Source: UBA826 sp045564655 | GTDB taxonomy: Bacteria; Chloroflexota; Dehalococcoidia; Lucifugimonadales; UBA826 | Direction of reading: 5' to 3' | Assembly (NCBI GenBank): GCA_045564655.1 | Contig: JBJLGX010000001.1 | Coordinates: forward strand, 1 to 64,000 | DNA: 64,000 nt | Part shown: in pieces, positions 16,571 through 24,875 of the stretch | Numbering within the stretch: the stretch's first letter is position 1 | Layout: every line of letters begins with the position of its first letter | Position numbers and translations under genes: made by a program | The notes under the pieces: model-generated | What the model saw: the letters and a program-made list of their open reading frames with translations, nothing else | Told to the model about the DNA's origin: nothing | The model's database searches: none

Positions 16571-17572
16571 TTAGTTATGTATCTCTATAATGTCTCCGTC
16601 AATCAGAGTGTGACCTCTGCCAACTCGTTGACCTTTAAATTTTCCAGATTCCCCCCATAAGACGGCATATTTTAATTGTTTGCTTAGATCTTTATGGACT
16701 TGTGTGGCAGCATCTATTACTGTGCTCCCTGTAGGCAATATAATAGGGTCTTTTTTCTTGAAATCTGAAAGTTTTTCTCTAGGAGATTTTGTGTATATAC
16801 GCATAATGTCTAAAGTATTGAATATTATAGGCCCCAAATCATCTATCCCTACATCATCTTGAGCACTTGCCATAATTATTGGAAATTTAGTTCCATAATT
16901 TTGTTCTACTGTTTGATATTCATCAAGAGCTCCTGGTATATCCGCTTTGTTGCACAGAATTATTGTTGGTTTTGTTGTCATTAGATCCGTTGTGTCAGTT
17001 TTTTCGGTATGGTTTATTAGTTTAAAACCCCATTCAGATAATTCTGAGAAATAATTTTCTATTTGTGTAAGCGGGTTGTTGGTTAAGTCAGCAACGAATA
17101 TAAATATGTCGCTTGTTCTGAGTAATCCGTACAACCTGCTTTGCGTAGGTCTGTTATTTATAGGGGGAGTATCTACCATTTGGATATATGTATCTAGGTA
17201 AGGATACATACCGGGAACAGGTTCTTGTGTGCTTAACTCATAAGAACCTACTTTTGTTTTTGCGCCTGTAGATTTTGAAATTATTAAAGATTTGCCAACA
17301 TTGGTATTCCCTATTAGAGTTACTCGTCCCGCGCCTTCTTTTGGCAGAGAAAAAGGTTCTGTTCTTCCTCCTTTTCCTCCTGAGGAAGTTTCCAAGTCAT
17401 TCATTAATTTAGATAGTCTGGAACGTAATTGCGCTTTTAGATGATCAGTACCCTTATGTTTGGGCATGATTTGTAACATTTCTTGTAAGGCCGCTATTTT
17501 CCCTTGAACGGAAGTGGCGTCTCTAAAACGTTGTTCAGCTTCTCTATATTGTGGTGGTACGTTTGTTGGCAT
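16571..17572 (-). CDS. DRG/Obg-family GTPase with C-terminal TGS domain
   Basis: A 333-residue GTP-binding protein. An N-terminal helical segment (residues about 1-75) precedes the G domain with P-loop GNTNVGKS, the G3 motif as DTPP and G4 as NKAD near residue 208. A TGS domain fills the C-terminal 75 residues (ILPTGSTVIDAATQVHKDL through GDIIEIHN). Such proteins act in translation or ribosome-associated processes. The N-terminal part resembles the DRG-like branch more than ObgE. It is downstream of glnK, separated by a strong hairpin, so it is probably a separate transcript. Confidence 0.85.
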   Translation of the reverse strand: MPTNVPPQYREAEQRFRDATSVQGKIAALQEMLQIMPKHKGTDHLKAQLRSRLSKLMNDLETSSGGKGGRTEPFSLPKEGAGRVTLIGNTNVGKSLIISKSTGAKTKVGSYELSTQEPVPGMYPYLDTYIQMVDTPPINNRPTQSRLYGLLRTSDIFIFVADLTNNPLTQIENYFSELSEWGFKLINHTEKTDTTDLMTTKPTIILCNKADIPGALDEYQTVEQNYGTKFPIIMASAQDDVGIDDLGPIIFNTLDIMRIYTKSPREKLSDFKKKDPIILPTGSTVIDAATQVHKDLSKQLKYAVLWGESGKFKGQRVGRGHTLIDGDIIEIHN

Positions 17573-17629
17573 TGTTTTAACTTAGATAATAGCGCACTAC
17601 CATTTATTGGTACAGAGTTTTGTTAGAGA

Positions 17630-17683
17630 ATACTAATGAACAGTAATTAAATAAGGTCTTATCCAGTTACTGTTCATTAGTAT
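17630..17683. terminator. 17-bp inverted repeat between glnK and the TGS GTPase gene
   Basis: Arms at 17630-17646 and 17667-17683 (ATACTAATGAACAGTAA and its exact complement) are separated by 20 nt. It lies 7 nt beyond the glnK stop, so it would form a very stable stem at the end of the amtB-glnK message. There is no run of U after it. It may be a factor-dependent terminator or a 3'-stabilising stem. Confidence 0.6.
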
Positions 17684-17689
17684 ATGTTT

Positions 17690-18034
17690 TTAAATTGCGG
17701 AATCCCCCGTTTCGCCCGTGCGCACTCTTATCACATCAGATATGGGGCTTATAAATATTTTCCCGTCTCCAATTTCTCCGCTTCTTGTTGCGTCTACTAT
17801 TTTTTCGATAGCTTCATCTTTTTTAGAATCTTCGATGATAGTTACAAGTAGCGTTTTTGATACAGAAGCTCTAGTAGAGCTGCTTCCTCCTCTACCTGTG
17901 ACAACTTCTACTCCTGCTTGCTGTCCTTGTCCTGTCACATTCTGATAATGAAAACCTGTTATTCCTATACTTAGGAGAGCATCGGTTACCGCAGATACTC
18001 TTTCAGGTCTAAAAATTGCTTCAATTTTAATCAT
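17690..18034 (-). CDS. glnK: PII-family nitrogen regulator (GlnK-like) without the T-loop tyrosine
   Basis: A 114-residue PII protein of normal length. N-terminal IKIEAIFRPERVSAVTDAL and C-terminal GEIGDGKIFISPISDVIRVRTGETG carry the usual ATP/2-oxoglutarate binding segments. The T-loop (about residues 37-58) is Gly/Ser rich and lacks the tyrosine that GlnD uridylylates in proteobacteria, so covalent control at that residue is unlikely. It presumably plugs the ammonium channel encoded 41 nt upstream when nitrogen is plentiful. Confidence 0.95.
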   Translation of the reverse strand: MIKIEAIFRPERVSAVTDALLSIGITGFHYQNVTGQGQQAGVEVVTGRGGSSSTRASVSKTLLVTIIEDSKKDEAIEKIVDATRSGEIGDGKIFISPISDVIRVRTGETGDSAI

Positions 18035-18075
18035 GTTAACCTCTCTATATTTTATAATAATACACTGGATTTTAC

Positions 18076-19305
18076 TTAGTCTGCTCCGTCCCTAACAAAA
18101 GCCTGCTCTCCGTGTGAAGTTAAGTCTAAACCAGAGTCTTCCTCAGGTTCGCTAGATCTTAGCTCAAGACCGGGTATTTTATTTAATATGAATAAAATGG
18201 CAAACGACATAATAAATGAATATGCTAAAGTTCCTGCTGCGGTATATATTTGTATCCAAACTTGAGTCGCATCTCCTTCAACTAATCCTTTTACTCCTGC
18301 AATATGCTCTAAAGCAAAAATACCTGTTGCAATGCATCCCCATATTCCACCCACCCCGTGTACAGCAAAAACATCTAAAGCGTCATCTAAATTTGTTCTA
18401 TGTATGAATTCAACAGCAAAATAACAAAATACGCCAGCTCCAGCACCTATAGCTAAAGCTCCTAAAGCGTTAACCGCACCTGCAGCAGGTGTTATTGCGA
18501 CTAGCCCGGCAACAGCTCCTGTGGCCACGCCTACAGCACTTACTTTATTTGTTGACACTAATCCGATTAATCCCCAAACTGTTGCGGCTGTTCCTGCGGC
18601 AATTTGTGTTACTAACATTGCATTTACAGCATAATCATCTGCAGCTAGTGCAGATCCTCCGTTAAAACCAAACCAACCAAACCAAAGGATTGAAGCGCCT
18701 AAGACTACATAAGGTATGTTGTTTGATTGTAATCCGGGATTTTTTCTTCTACCAACTAATATTGCTGCTGCTACAGCTGCTGCTCCGGCATTTATATGAA
18801 TAACGGTTCCTCCAGCAAAGTCTAATGCGCCAGCACCATCTGCTCCTATCCATCCTCCGCCCCAAACCCAGTGTGCTACGGGAGCATAAACGACGGTAAT
18901 CCAAATTACTGTGAATAGTAAATAAGTAGAAAATTTAAATCTTTCAACAAAAGCTCCAGTTATTAATGCTGGAGTTATGATTGCAAACATCATTTGGAAC
19001 AATACATCATATAAAGGGCTTATATCTGACCCTGATGATTCTGAAAACATTTCGATTCCGGTTAATCCGAGAAGTGAAAAATCACCTATAAATGAAGGTA
19101 TCAGTTCTCCTTCACCGTAGGCTAGGCTATATCCCCAAAGGGTCCAAACAATACTTACTACTCCTATAGTCATAAAACTTAGCATTAAAGTATTTACCAA
19201 ATTTTTTGCCCTAACTAATCCTCCATAAAAGAAAGCAAGCCCTGGGGTCATAAAGAAAACTAAAGCAGATGCAGTTAGCATCCATGCTGTATGTCCTGAG
19301 TCCAT
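18076..19305 (-). CDS. amtB: Ammonium transporter AmtB
   Basis: A 409-residue channel with eleven predicted helices that conducts ammonium. Evidence includes FFMTPGLAFFYGGLVRAKN, the first pore His in GTVIHINAGAAA and the second in VHGVGGIWG. The ATG at 19305 is preferred over the one at 19320 because GGAGG lies just upstream of it, inside the longer frame. It is followed by glnK, the usual partnership. A five-part GlnR-like repeat lies 60 to 110 bp upstream, pointing to nitrogen control. Confidence 0.96.
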   Translation of the reverse strand: MDSGHTAWMLTASALVFFMTPGLAFFYGGLVRAKNLVNTLMLSFMTIGVVSIVWTLWGYSLAYGEGELIPSFIGDFSLLGLTGIEMFSESSGSDISPLYDVLFQMMFAIITPALITGAFVERFKFSTYLLFTVIWITVVYAPVAHWVWGGGWIGADGAGALDFAGGTVIHINAGAAAVAAAILVGRRKNPGLQSNNIPYVVLGASILWFGWFGFNGGSALAADDYAVNAMLVTQIAAGTAATVWGLIGLVSTNKVSAVGVATGAVAGLVAITPAAGAVNALGALAIGAGAGVFCYFAVEFIHRTNLDDALDVFAVHGVGGIWGCIATGIFALEHIAGVKGLVEGDATQVWIQIYTAAGTLAYSFIMSFAILFILNKIPGLELRSSEPEEDSGLDLTSHGEQAFVRDGAD

Positions 19306-19364
19306 TTTGTAATCCTCCATTTAATCTTATATTTCAAACTATAAATGCGAGATATTACCGAAGT

Positions 19365-19413
19365 ATTTCGAAAGTATTTCGAAAATGTTACAGGTGTGTT
19401 TCAGATATGTAAC
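19365..19413 (-). promoter_or_regulatory. GlnR-like operator array upstream of amtB-glnK
   Basis: Read on the minus strand the DNA has GTTAC-n6-GAAAC-n6-GTAAC-n6-GAAAT-n6-GAAAT. Every half-site is 11 bp from the next, i.e. on one helical face. This alternation of GTnAC and GAAAC boxes with 6-bp gaps is the known layout of the actinobacterial GlnR box that controls amtB, glnK and glnA. The array ends 60 bp upstream of the amtB start. A 10-bp inverted repeat (19382-19391 and 19409-19418) is part of it. Confidence 0.7.
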
Positions 19414-19586
19414 ATTTTCAGATATCGATTAAATATGCAGATGAATTTACACAATATATAAGTATTACTGTTTAGTAATGGTATACAAGATGTAGAGCAA
19501 ACCACTTGCGTACTCATCGTAAATGTGGTAATTATATTCTGACAATCTTCGTTTAGGAGATGAATTAGACCTTAAGAGGGCTAATA

Positions 19587-19730
19587 ATGGAAGCATATTG
19601 CGTTAAATGCAGAGCTAAAAGAGAGATTCGCAATCCTCAAGGGACTGCTCTTAAAAATGGGAGACCTGCTACTAAGGGTACGTGTTCTAGTTGTGGTGCG
19701 AATGTTTTTCGTATAGGCAAAAGCAGTTAA
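19587..19730 (+). CDS. DUF5679 mini-protein, copy 1
   Basis: A 47-residue protein beginning MEAYCVKC and ending GANVFRIGKS. Four cysteines form two CxxC pairs (CVKC, CSSC), which suggests a small zinc ribbon. The GRPATKGTC segment is the family signature. The role is not established; zinc-ribbon miniproteins of this type are often linked to ribosomes or nucleic acids. A tandem paralogue follows 49 nt later. Confidence 0.88.
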   Translation: MEAYCVKCRAKREIRNPQGTALKNGRPATKGTCSSCGANVFRIGKSS

Positions 19731-19779
19731 ACTAATTAGTATGGCTTTATAAGCCATTATGTATTAAGGGGTTAATAAC

Positions 19780-19926
19780 ATGGAAGCATATTGCGTAAAG
19801 TGTCGTAAGAAAGTAACTATCAACGATGCACAAGCAGTTACTTTGAAAAACGGTAGGCCTGCAACAAAAGGGACCTGTTCTACAGGTTGCGGCACTAATG
19901 TTTTTCGAATAGGAAAAAGCAGTTAG
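19780..19926 (+). CDS. DUF5679 mini-protein, copy 2
   Basis: A 48-residue paralogue with the same start MEAYCVKC and end FRIGKSS. The second cysteine pair is spaced by one more residue (CSTGC). AAGGGG precedes the start. A 7-bp hairpin (19741-19757) lies between the copies. Expression of both is probably ended by the hairpin at 19945-19968. Confidence 0.88.
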   Translation: MEAYCVKCRKKVTINDAQAVTLKNGRPATKGTCSTGCGTNVFRIGKSS

Positions 19927-19944
19927 GCTTAATTAGCTTTTATA

Positions 19945-19968
19945 GTAGAGCGGCGTAAGCCGCTCTAC
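19945..19968 (+). terminator. Terminator hairpin after the DUF5679 pair
   Basis: Perfect 10-bp GC-rich stem GTAGAGCGGC/GCCGCTCTAC with a GTAA tetraloop, followed by ATTTTATT. It stands out in this AT-rich DNA and sits 19 nt after the second stop codon. The U-tract is short and interrupted. Confidence 0.8.
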
Positions 19969-20045
19969 ATTTTATTAGCTGGATTTCTGATTTCCAAGGA
20001 GTTCAGTTTATTTCTATTTGTAATTAAAATTAGAATTAAAAAACA

Positions 20046-21152
20046 ATGAGTACTTTATCTTTTTTTGTTGGGACATACACAACTAGTTACTCTAGAAGAG
20101 GTAAAAAATTAAATCCACCTCTTGAAACTGGTAGTAAAGGAATATATTCAATTGCTTTTGACACTGTGTCAAATAACATATGGGTTAATTCAATCTCTGA
20201 AAATATAAATCCTACATTTATTGATATAAATACAGCCGGGAATAGACTCTATTCTATTAGTGAAATTGACAGATTTGATGGTATTGATCAGGGCTCAGTA
20301 ATATTTTATAAGATAAACTCTGATAATAAACTCACAGAAATCGAAAGAAGTGGAACTTTTGGGTCGGAACCATGTCATGTTAACCTACATCCGTCACAAA
20401 AATCACTGGTGATTTCTAACTATTCTTCAGGAAGTATAGTTGCATATCCTCTTGATGAATCAGGTGGGTTTTCTGATGTGCCAACTTTTTACCAGCATGA
20501 AGGACAAAGTATCAATCAAATACGCCAACAATCAGCACATGCCCACTCATCTACGTTTAATTTACAAACAGATCAATTGTATGCAGCAGATCTTGGCATG
20601 GACAAGATTGTTATTTACGATTACGATCCAATATCAGGAATACTAAAATATAGACCTGAATTGGATGTTGAATCAGTCCCAGGATCAGGACCAAGGCATT
20701 TTGAGTGGCATCCTAGCGGATCAGTGTTATATGTTATAAATGAACTGGATTGTACGGTATCTGTGTACAAATGCCAGGATAATCAAGGATTGAAACTTTT
20801 ACAGAATATTTCAACTCTTCCCAAAGGATTTGATGGGATTATATCTTGCGCCGACATTCATATTAGTTTAGATGGAAAATTTTTATATGCTTCTAATAGA
20901 GGGCATAACTCCATAGTCAGATATGCTGTAAATTCATCTGATTTAACACTATCAGATCCTGTACATTTTGATACACTAGGCGCCTGGACACGGAATTTTG
21001 CCATAAGCCCTGATCAAGAATATATGTTTGTTGCTAATCAAGATTCAAATAATATAGTTGTGTTTAAGCGAAATATATCGGATGGATTTATCTCTAATTT
21101 AGGTGTTGAGATTCAAATACCTAGTCCAGTATGCATAAAATTTCTTAAATAG
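20046..21152 (+). CDS. Seven-bladed beta-propeller lactonase (6-phosphogluconolactonase-like, PF10282)
   Basis: A 368-residue protein made of repeated beta-propeller blades, with VGTYTTSYSRRGK at the start, EPCHVNLHPSQK, the HAHSSTFN segment and GPRHFEWHPSGSVLYVINELDCTV. It lacks a signal peptide, so it is probably cytoplasmic. Family members hydrolyse sugar lactones. Next to an enolase-superfamily sugar-acid dehydratase this fits a pathway of sugar lactone to aldonate to 2-keto-3-deoxy acid, though the exact sugar is unknown. It overlaps the convergent enolase gene by 8 bp. Confidence 0.85.
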   Translation: MSTLSFFVGTYTTSYSRRGKKLNPPLETGSKGIYSIAFDTVSNNIWVNSISENINPTFIDINTAGNRLYSISEIDRFDGIDQGSVIFYKINSDNKLTEIERSGTFGSEPCHVNLHPSQKSLVISNYSSGSIVAYPLDESGGFSDVPTFYQHEGQSINQIRQQSAHAHSSTFNLQTDQLYAADLGMDKIVIYDYDPISGILKYRPELDVESVPGSGPRHFEWHPSGSVLYVINELDCTVSVYKCQDNQGLKLLQNISTLPKGFDGIISCADIHISLDGKFLYASNRGHNSIVRYAVNSSDLTLSDPVHFDTLGAWTRNFAISPDQEYMFVANQDSNNIVVFKRNISDGFISNLGVEIQIPSPVCIKFLK

Positions 21153-22290
21153 CTAATTTTCTTAGAGCTTTTTCATCTATTTCTACCCCTAAGCCTGGCC
21201 CTGATGGTACGCTTAAATATCCTTCTTTCATTTCAAATTCTGTGTTTGATATACCTTCACGTAAAGGGCTTGGTGATCTGTCATATTCCATAACAGGCTG
21301 TTGAGTAAAGGGTTGAGGGTCTCCGCTTGGGGGACAATTAGGGAATGTAGATGTTAGATGCAAGCTGGCGGCTATCATTATTGGGGAACCCCAAACATGG
21401 GGATTTACTTGTATTCCCATTGAATTAGCAGTCATTGCGATATTTCGCATTTCAGTTATGCCTCCAACATTTACAACATCAGGTTGAGCAATATCATAAG
21501 CTCTATTAGACAAGAATTTTTCAAATTCATACCTGGTTCTTAGGTTTTCTCCTCCGGACACTGCCATTTGTACCCCTGCTTTAACTTGTAAGTATCCTTC
21601 TAGGTCCTGCGCGTTGACAGGTTCTTCAAACCACATGATATCTAAGGATTCCATTTTATTTGCTATTCTTATCGCAGAAGCTGCGTTATATGACTGGTTA
21701 GCATCTACCATTAATCTTAAATCGTATCCGATTTCATCTCGTAAAGCTTTTACTCTTTCTACGTCTTTTTCTATTGAAAGTCGACCTATTTTAGTTTTCA
21801 TACCAAGAAATCCTGCATCGACATATGATCGGGCTTCTGAAAGTAATATTTCAATATTTGAAAATTCTTCTTCTGTGTAATACAAGCCTGTAGCATAAAC
21901 GGCTATCTTATCTCTTACCTTTCCTCCTAGTAAGGTGTGTATAGGAACGTTTAAATGCTTGCCGGTAATATCCCATAAAGCGATGTCTATAGCGCTTATT
22001 GCAGACCCCCCAAAACCAACTACTTCATTGCGATTGTAGAGAACATGAAACATTTTTTCCCATAACCCGATTCTGTTTGTAGGGTCTTCACCTATTAATA
22101 GTGGTTTTAACACATCATTTATAATATGTTCAGCAGATCCTTCACACCCTTCACCCCATCCTATAATGCCTTCATCTGTAGTTATTTTGACAATTCCAAC
22201 AGTTCGTATATTAGTCCAATATTGCGACCATGCAAAAGGTTTTTCAATAGGAGTTACTAATCTAAAAGTTTCTATATCAGTTATTTTCAT
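21145..22290 (-). CDS. Enolase-superfamily dehydratase/racemase (mandelate racemase-like)
   Basis: A 381-residue enzyme with an N-terminal capping domain and a TIM barrel. Catalytic features in order: KTKIG (Lys-x-Lys), MVDANQSYN (Asp ligand), MWFEEPV (Glu ligand), SGGEN (Glu ligand), DIAQPDVVNVGG (Asp of the His-Asp dyad) and NPHVWGS (His). This set marks the mandelate-racemase subgroup, mainly sugar-acid dehydratases. The ATG at 22290 is preferred because AAGGAGAA lies just upstream. Divergent from the MFS gene. SAR202 genomes are known for many such paralogues, which supports the host guess. Confidence 0.9.
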   Translation of the reverse strand: MKITDIETFRLVTPIEKPFAWSQYWTNIRTVGIVKITTDEGIIGWGEGCEGSAEHIINDVLKPLLIGEDPTNRIGLWEKMFHVLYNRNEVVGFGGSAISAIDIALWDITGKHLNVPIHTLLGGKVRDKIAVYATGLYYTEEEFSNIEILLSEARSYVDAGFLGMKTKIGRLSIEKDVERVKALRDEIGYDLRLMVDANQSYNAASAIRIANKMESLDIMWFEEPVNAQDLEGYLQVKAGVQMAVSGGENLRTRYEFEKFLSNRAYDIAQPDVVNVGGITEMRNIAMTANSMGIQVNPHVWGSPIMIAASLHLTSTFPNCPPSGDPQPFTQQPVMEYDRSPSPLREGISNTEFEMKEGYLSVPSGPGLGVEIDEKALRKLAI

Positions 22291-22391
22291 AAACCCATTC
22301 TCCTTAATAAGTCTGTTAGCTACAAAGTCTACCAACCCTGTATATAGCTTTCAACACCGTCTTTTGTGTAGAATGAATCTTATTTATATAC

Positions 22392-23771
22392 ATGACTACA
22401 GGTACAACAACAATTTCAAATAGTAGATTCTCAATGTTTAGTGCATTTACAGAGAAGGACTTCGCTTTTTTGTGGGGATCCAATGTGTCTATGTATATTG
22501 CGCGATGGATGCAAATCACCACACTGTCTTGGTTCGTATTAGAGGTGACTGACTCGCCATTTAGTGTGGGACTGGTCGGATTCTTTGGAATGGCCCCGTT
22601 TTTTTTGTTTGGGACTTTTGGGGGACTGTTAGCAGATTCGGTGGATAGAAAAAAATTGGTTGCATTTACTCAATTCATGAGTCTTACCGCAGCATTAATA
22701 ATGGTTTTGTTGTTTGCATTTGACTTAATAGCTTACTGGCATTCTTACGTAGCTATCATGATTCCCGGTCTAGCATGGGCCTTAGATATGTCTTCTAGGC
22801 GAAATTTAATAATGGATATTATGGGGATGGAAAGAGTTAGTAACGGAGTAGCATTAGATTCCATTGGCGAAGATTCAGGAAAAATTATAGGTCCGGCTTT
22901 GGCAGGGCTTTTAATAGCAGTTGTTGGTGTTACTGGAAGTTATATTGTTCTTACATTAATTATATTTATAGGATGTTTATCAGTAATAAGAATTAAGATT
23001 AGGACTTCCGAAAAACGTTCACATAATCCCAATGCTGACAGTATTGTTAAGCAGAAAAATTATATGGTGTTTCTTGAAGTATCATCAGTATATGTCGGAC
23101 AATATTCAGGTGGCCCCGCATTAAATGTTTTTGATGGTATAGCAAGGGTGGTTAAAGATCTTAAACAGGGATTTGGTTATGTTTCTAAGAATAACGTTAT
23201 GATTTCTGTGATTGTTATTACTATATTAATGAATTTGTTTCTTTTTCCATATGTTCAGATGGTATCTGTTGTATCTAAAAGAGTTCTAGAGGTAGGGCCA
23301 TTTTTCATGGGATTACTTTTAGCTAGTGATGGATTGGGGTCACTTCTTGGCTCTACTTTTATAGCGAGCAGACGCAAAATTAAATACCAGGGAAGAGTAT
23401 ATTTGTATTGTTCAATTCTCTCATTATTTGGATTAGCTGCTTTCTCGCTTTCATCTATATATGCACTTTCTCTTTTGTTTCTTGTGATGGTTGGTATGGG
23501 TGTAGGGGGATTTAAAATAATGCAATCTGCATTAGTAATGATAGTCTCTGACCCGAAATTCAGAGGTCGTGCAATGGGAATAATTACACTTTCTATAGGT
23601 GTAATGCCAATTGGTAACATATTAGTTGGAGCGATTTCACAAGCTATAGGGGCGTCACTTACATTATTTGCCTATGGATTCATAGGTTTCAGCTTGGTTA
23701 TTATTGCAGGTATATTAATGCCGGCTGTTAGGGCTGAAATAATACCATTTAATGGGGATCCTAAAATTTAA
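22392..23771 (+). CDS. MFS exporter (MFS_3/enterobactin-exporter-like)
   Basis: A 459-residue membrane protein with about twelve helices. Family features are LWGSNVSMYIARWMQITTLSWFVLE near the N-terminus, GGLLADSVDRKKLV after helix 2 (the MFS A-motif variant), WALDMSSRRN and GPALAGLLIAVVG. A long hydrophilic central loop joins the halves. Substrate unknown; relatives export siderophores, macrolides or metabolites. The gene is divergent from the enolase-family gene, with about 100 bp between them that must hold both promoters. Confidence 0.85.
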   Translation: MTTGTTTISNSRFSMFSAFTEKDFAFLWGSNVSMYIARWMQITTLSWFVLEVTDSPFSVGLVGFFGMAPFFLFGTFGGLLADSVDRKKLVAFTQFMSLTAALIMVLLFAFDLIAYWHSYVAIMIPGLAWALDMSSRRNLIMDIMGMERVSNGVALDSIGEDSGKIIGPALAGLLIAVVGVTGSYIVLTLIIFIGCLSVIRIKIRTSEKRSHNPNADSIVKQKNYMVFLEVSSVYVGQYSGGPALNVFDGIARVVKDLKQGFGYVSKNNVMISVIVITILMNLFLFPYVQMVSVVSKRVLEVGPFFMGLLLASDGLGSLLGSTFIASRRKIKYQGRVYLYCSILSLFGLAAFSLSSIYALSLLFLVMVGMGVGGFKIMQSALVMIVSDPKFRGRAMGIITLSIGVMPIGNILVGAISQAIGASLTLFAYGFIGFSLVIIAGILMPAVRAEIIPFNGDPKI

Positions 23772-23778
23772 TTAAATA

Positions 23779-24552
23779 TTATATTCCCATTACGTGATAA
23801 CCAGAGTCTACATGTATTATTTCACCGGTGACTCCGCTAGACATATTACTGCATAAGTATAAAGCAGTGCTTCCTACATCTTGGTGAGTGATGTTTTCCT
23901 TCATAGGGGATCGATCTGCATATGCCTTTTTCATGTCTCTGTATCCGCTTATTACTCTAGACGATAAAGTGTCTAAAGCTCCTGCAGATATCCCATTTAC
24001 ACGAATATTATCAGGCCCTAAATCATTTGCAATTTGTCGGATTTCATTTTCTAGTGCTGCTTTTGCTGTACTCATAACATTGTAGCCAGGGAATACTTTT
24101 TCTGCTGCCATGAATGACATGGCTATAATGGAGCCTCCGTTTGTCATTCTAGTAGAAGCATGGCGAGCTATAGAAACTAGTGAGTATGCACTTATATCTA
24201 GTGCGAGTCGGAAACCTTCTCTGTTAGTATCAATAAATCTTCCCCCTAAATCGTCTTTTTCTGCAAATGCTATTGAATGTACAACTATATCAATTTGATC
24301 TGCAACATCATCAATTTTAGAGAAAGCCTTTTCTACGTTTGTCTCACTACTTACATCGCACTCTATTGTTTGAACATTTGGTAGAGTTGATGTTAGTTTT
24401 TGTACAGACTCTGCAACTCTTTCGTTTTGGTACATTGCAATTATGTTTGCTCCTGCTTCTGAAAGGAATTGGGTTATAGCCCAAGCAATACTCCGCTGGT
24501 TGGCTATTCCAAATATAACTGCATTTTTACCTTTTAGATCAATTGTATACAT
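23779..24552 (-). CDS. fabI: Enoyl-[acyl-carrier-protein] reductase (NADH), FabI
   Basis: A 257-residue enzyme that catalyses the last reduction of each fatty-acid elongation cycle. It shows GIANQRSIAW (the GIAxxxSIAxxxA dinucleotide motif), HSIAFAEKDDLGGRFIDT, and the active-site stretch GYNVMSTAK giving Y-x6-K. The outer tyrosine found in many FabI proteins (TYLGAE) is Phe here (SFMAAE). The ATG at 24552 is used: longer in-frame sequence would run through two tRNA genes. Downstream it ends beside the convergent MFS gene. Confidence 0.93.
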   Translation of the reverse strand: MYTIDLKGKNAVIFGIANQRSIAWAITQFLSEAGANIIAMYQNERVAESVQKLTSTLPNVQTIECDVSSETNVEKAFSKIDDVADQIDIVVHSIAFAEKDDLGGRFIDTNREGFRLALDISAYSLVSIARHASTRMTNGGSIIAMSFMAAEKVFPGYNVMSTAKAALENEIRQIANDLGPDNIRVNGISAGALDTLSSRVISGYRDMKKAYADRSPMKENITHQDVGSTALYLCSNMSSGVTGEIIHVDSGYHVMGI

Positions 24553-24675
24553 GTTTTTTCCTATTGTTATTCGTAATAAATCTAGATATATGAAAACATA
24601 TATATATAAGTATGTGCAATCTGTTGTGCCTATAACTTGTGAGGGATATATCACTTTGCTAAAATTTCTATCAAT

Positions 24676-24749
24676 TGGGGATTCGTCTAATGGTAGGACA
24701 GCGGACTCTGACTCCGTAAGTATAGGTTCGAATCCTATATCCCCAGCCA
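24676..24749 (+). tRNA. tRNA-Gln (anticodon CTG)
   Basis: Acceptor stem TGGGGAT/ATCCCCA, anticodon stem GCGGA/TCCGT with loop CTCTGAC (anticodon CTG), T-arm GGTTCGAATCC, discriminator G and encoded CCA. It is paired with tRNA-Glu 19 nt downstream. Confidence 0.96.
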
Positions 24750-24768
24750 ATAATGTATATATTAATTT

Positions 24769-24845
24769 GGCCCCATCGTCTAGCGGTCCAGGACACGACC
24801 CTCTCAAGGTCGAGATCGCGGGTTCGAATCCCGCTGGGGTCACCA
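24769..24845 (+). tRNA. tRNA-Glu (anticodon CTC)
   Basis: Acceptor stem GGCCCCA/TGGGGTC, anticodon stem CGACC/GGTCG with loop CTCTCAA (anticodon CTC), T-arm GGGTTCGAATCCC, encoded CCA at 24843-24845. The discriminator base is A rather than the common G. Confidence 0.96.
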
Positions 24846-24875
24846 AATGATAAAATCTGCAACATCTTCATACTT

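Noticed and set aside
23779..24846. Extended FabI frame beginning in front of the tRNA genes
   Set aside because: The extension is antisense to tRNA-Gln and tRNA-Glu; a normal FabI N-terminus starts at 24552.
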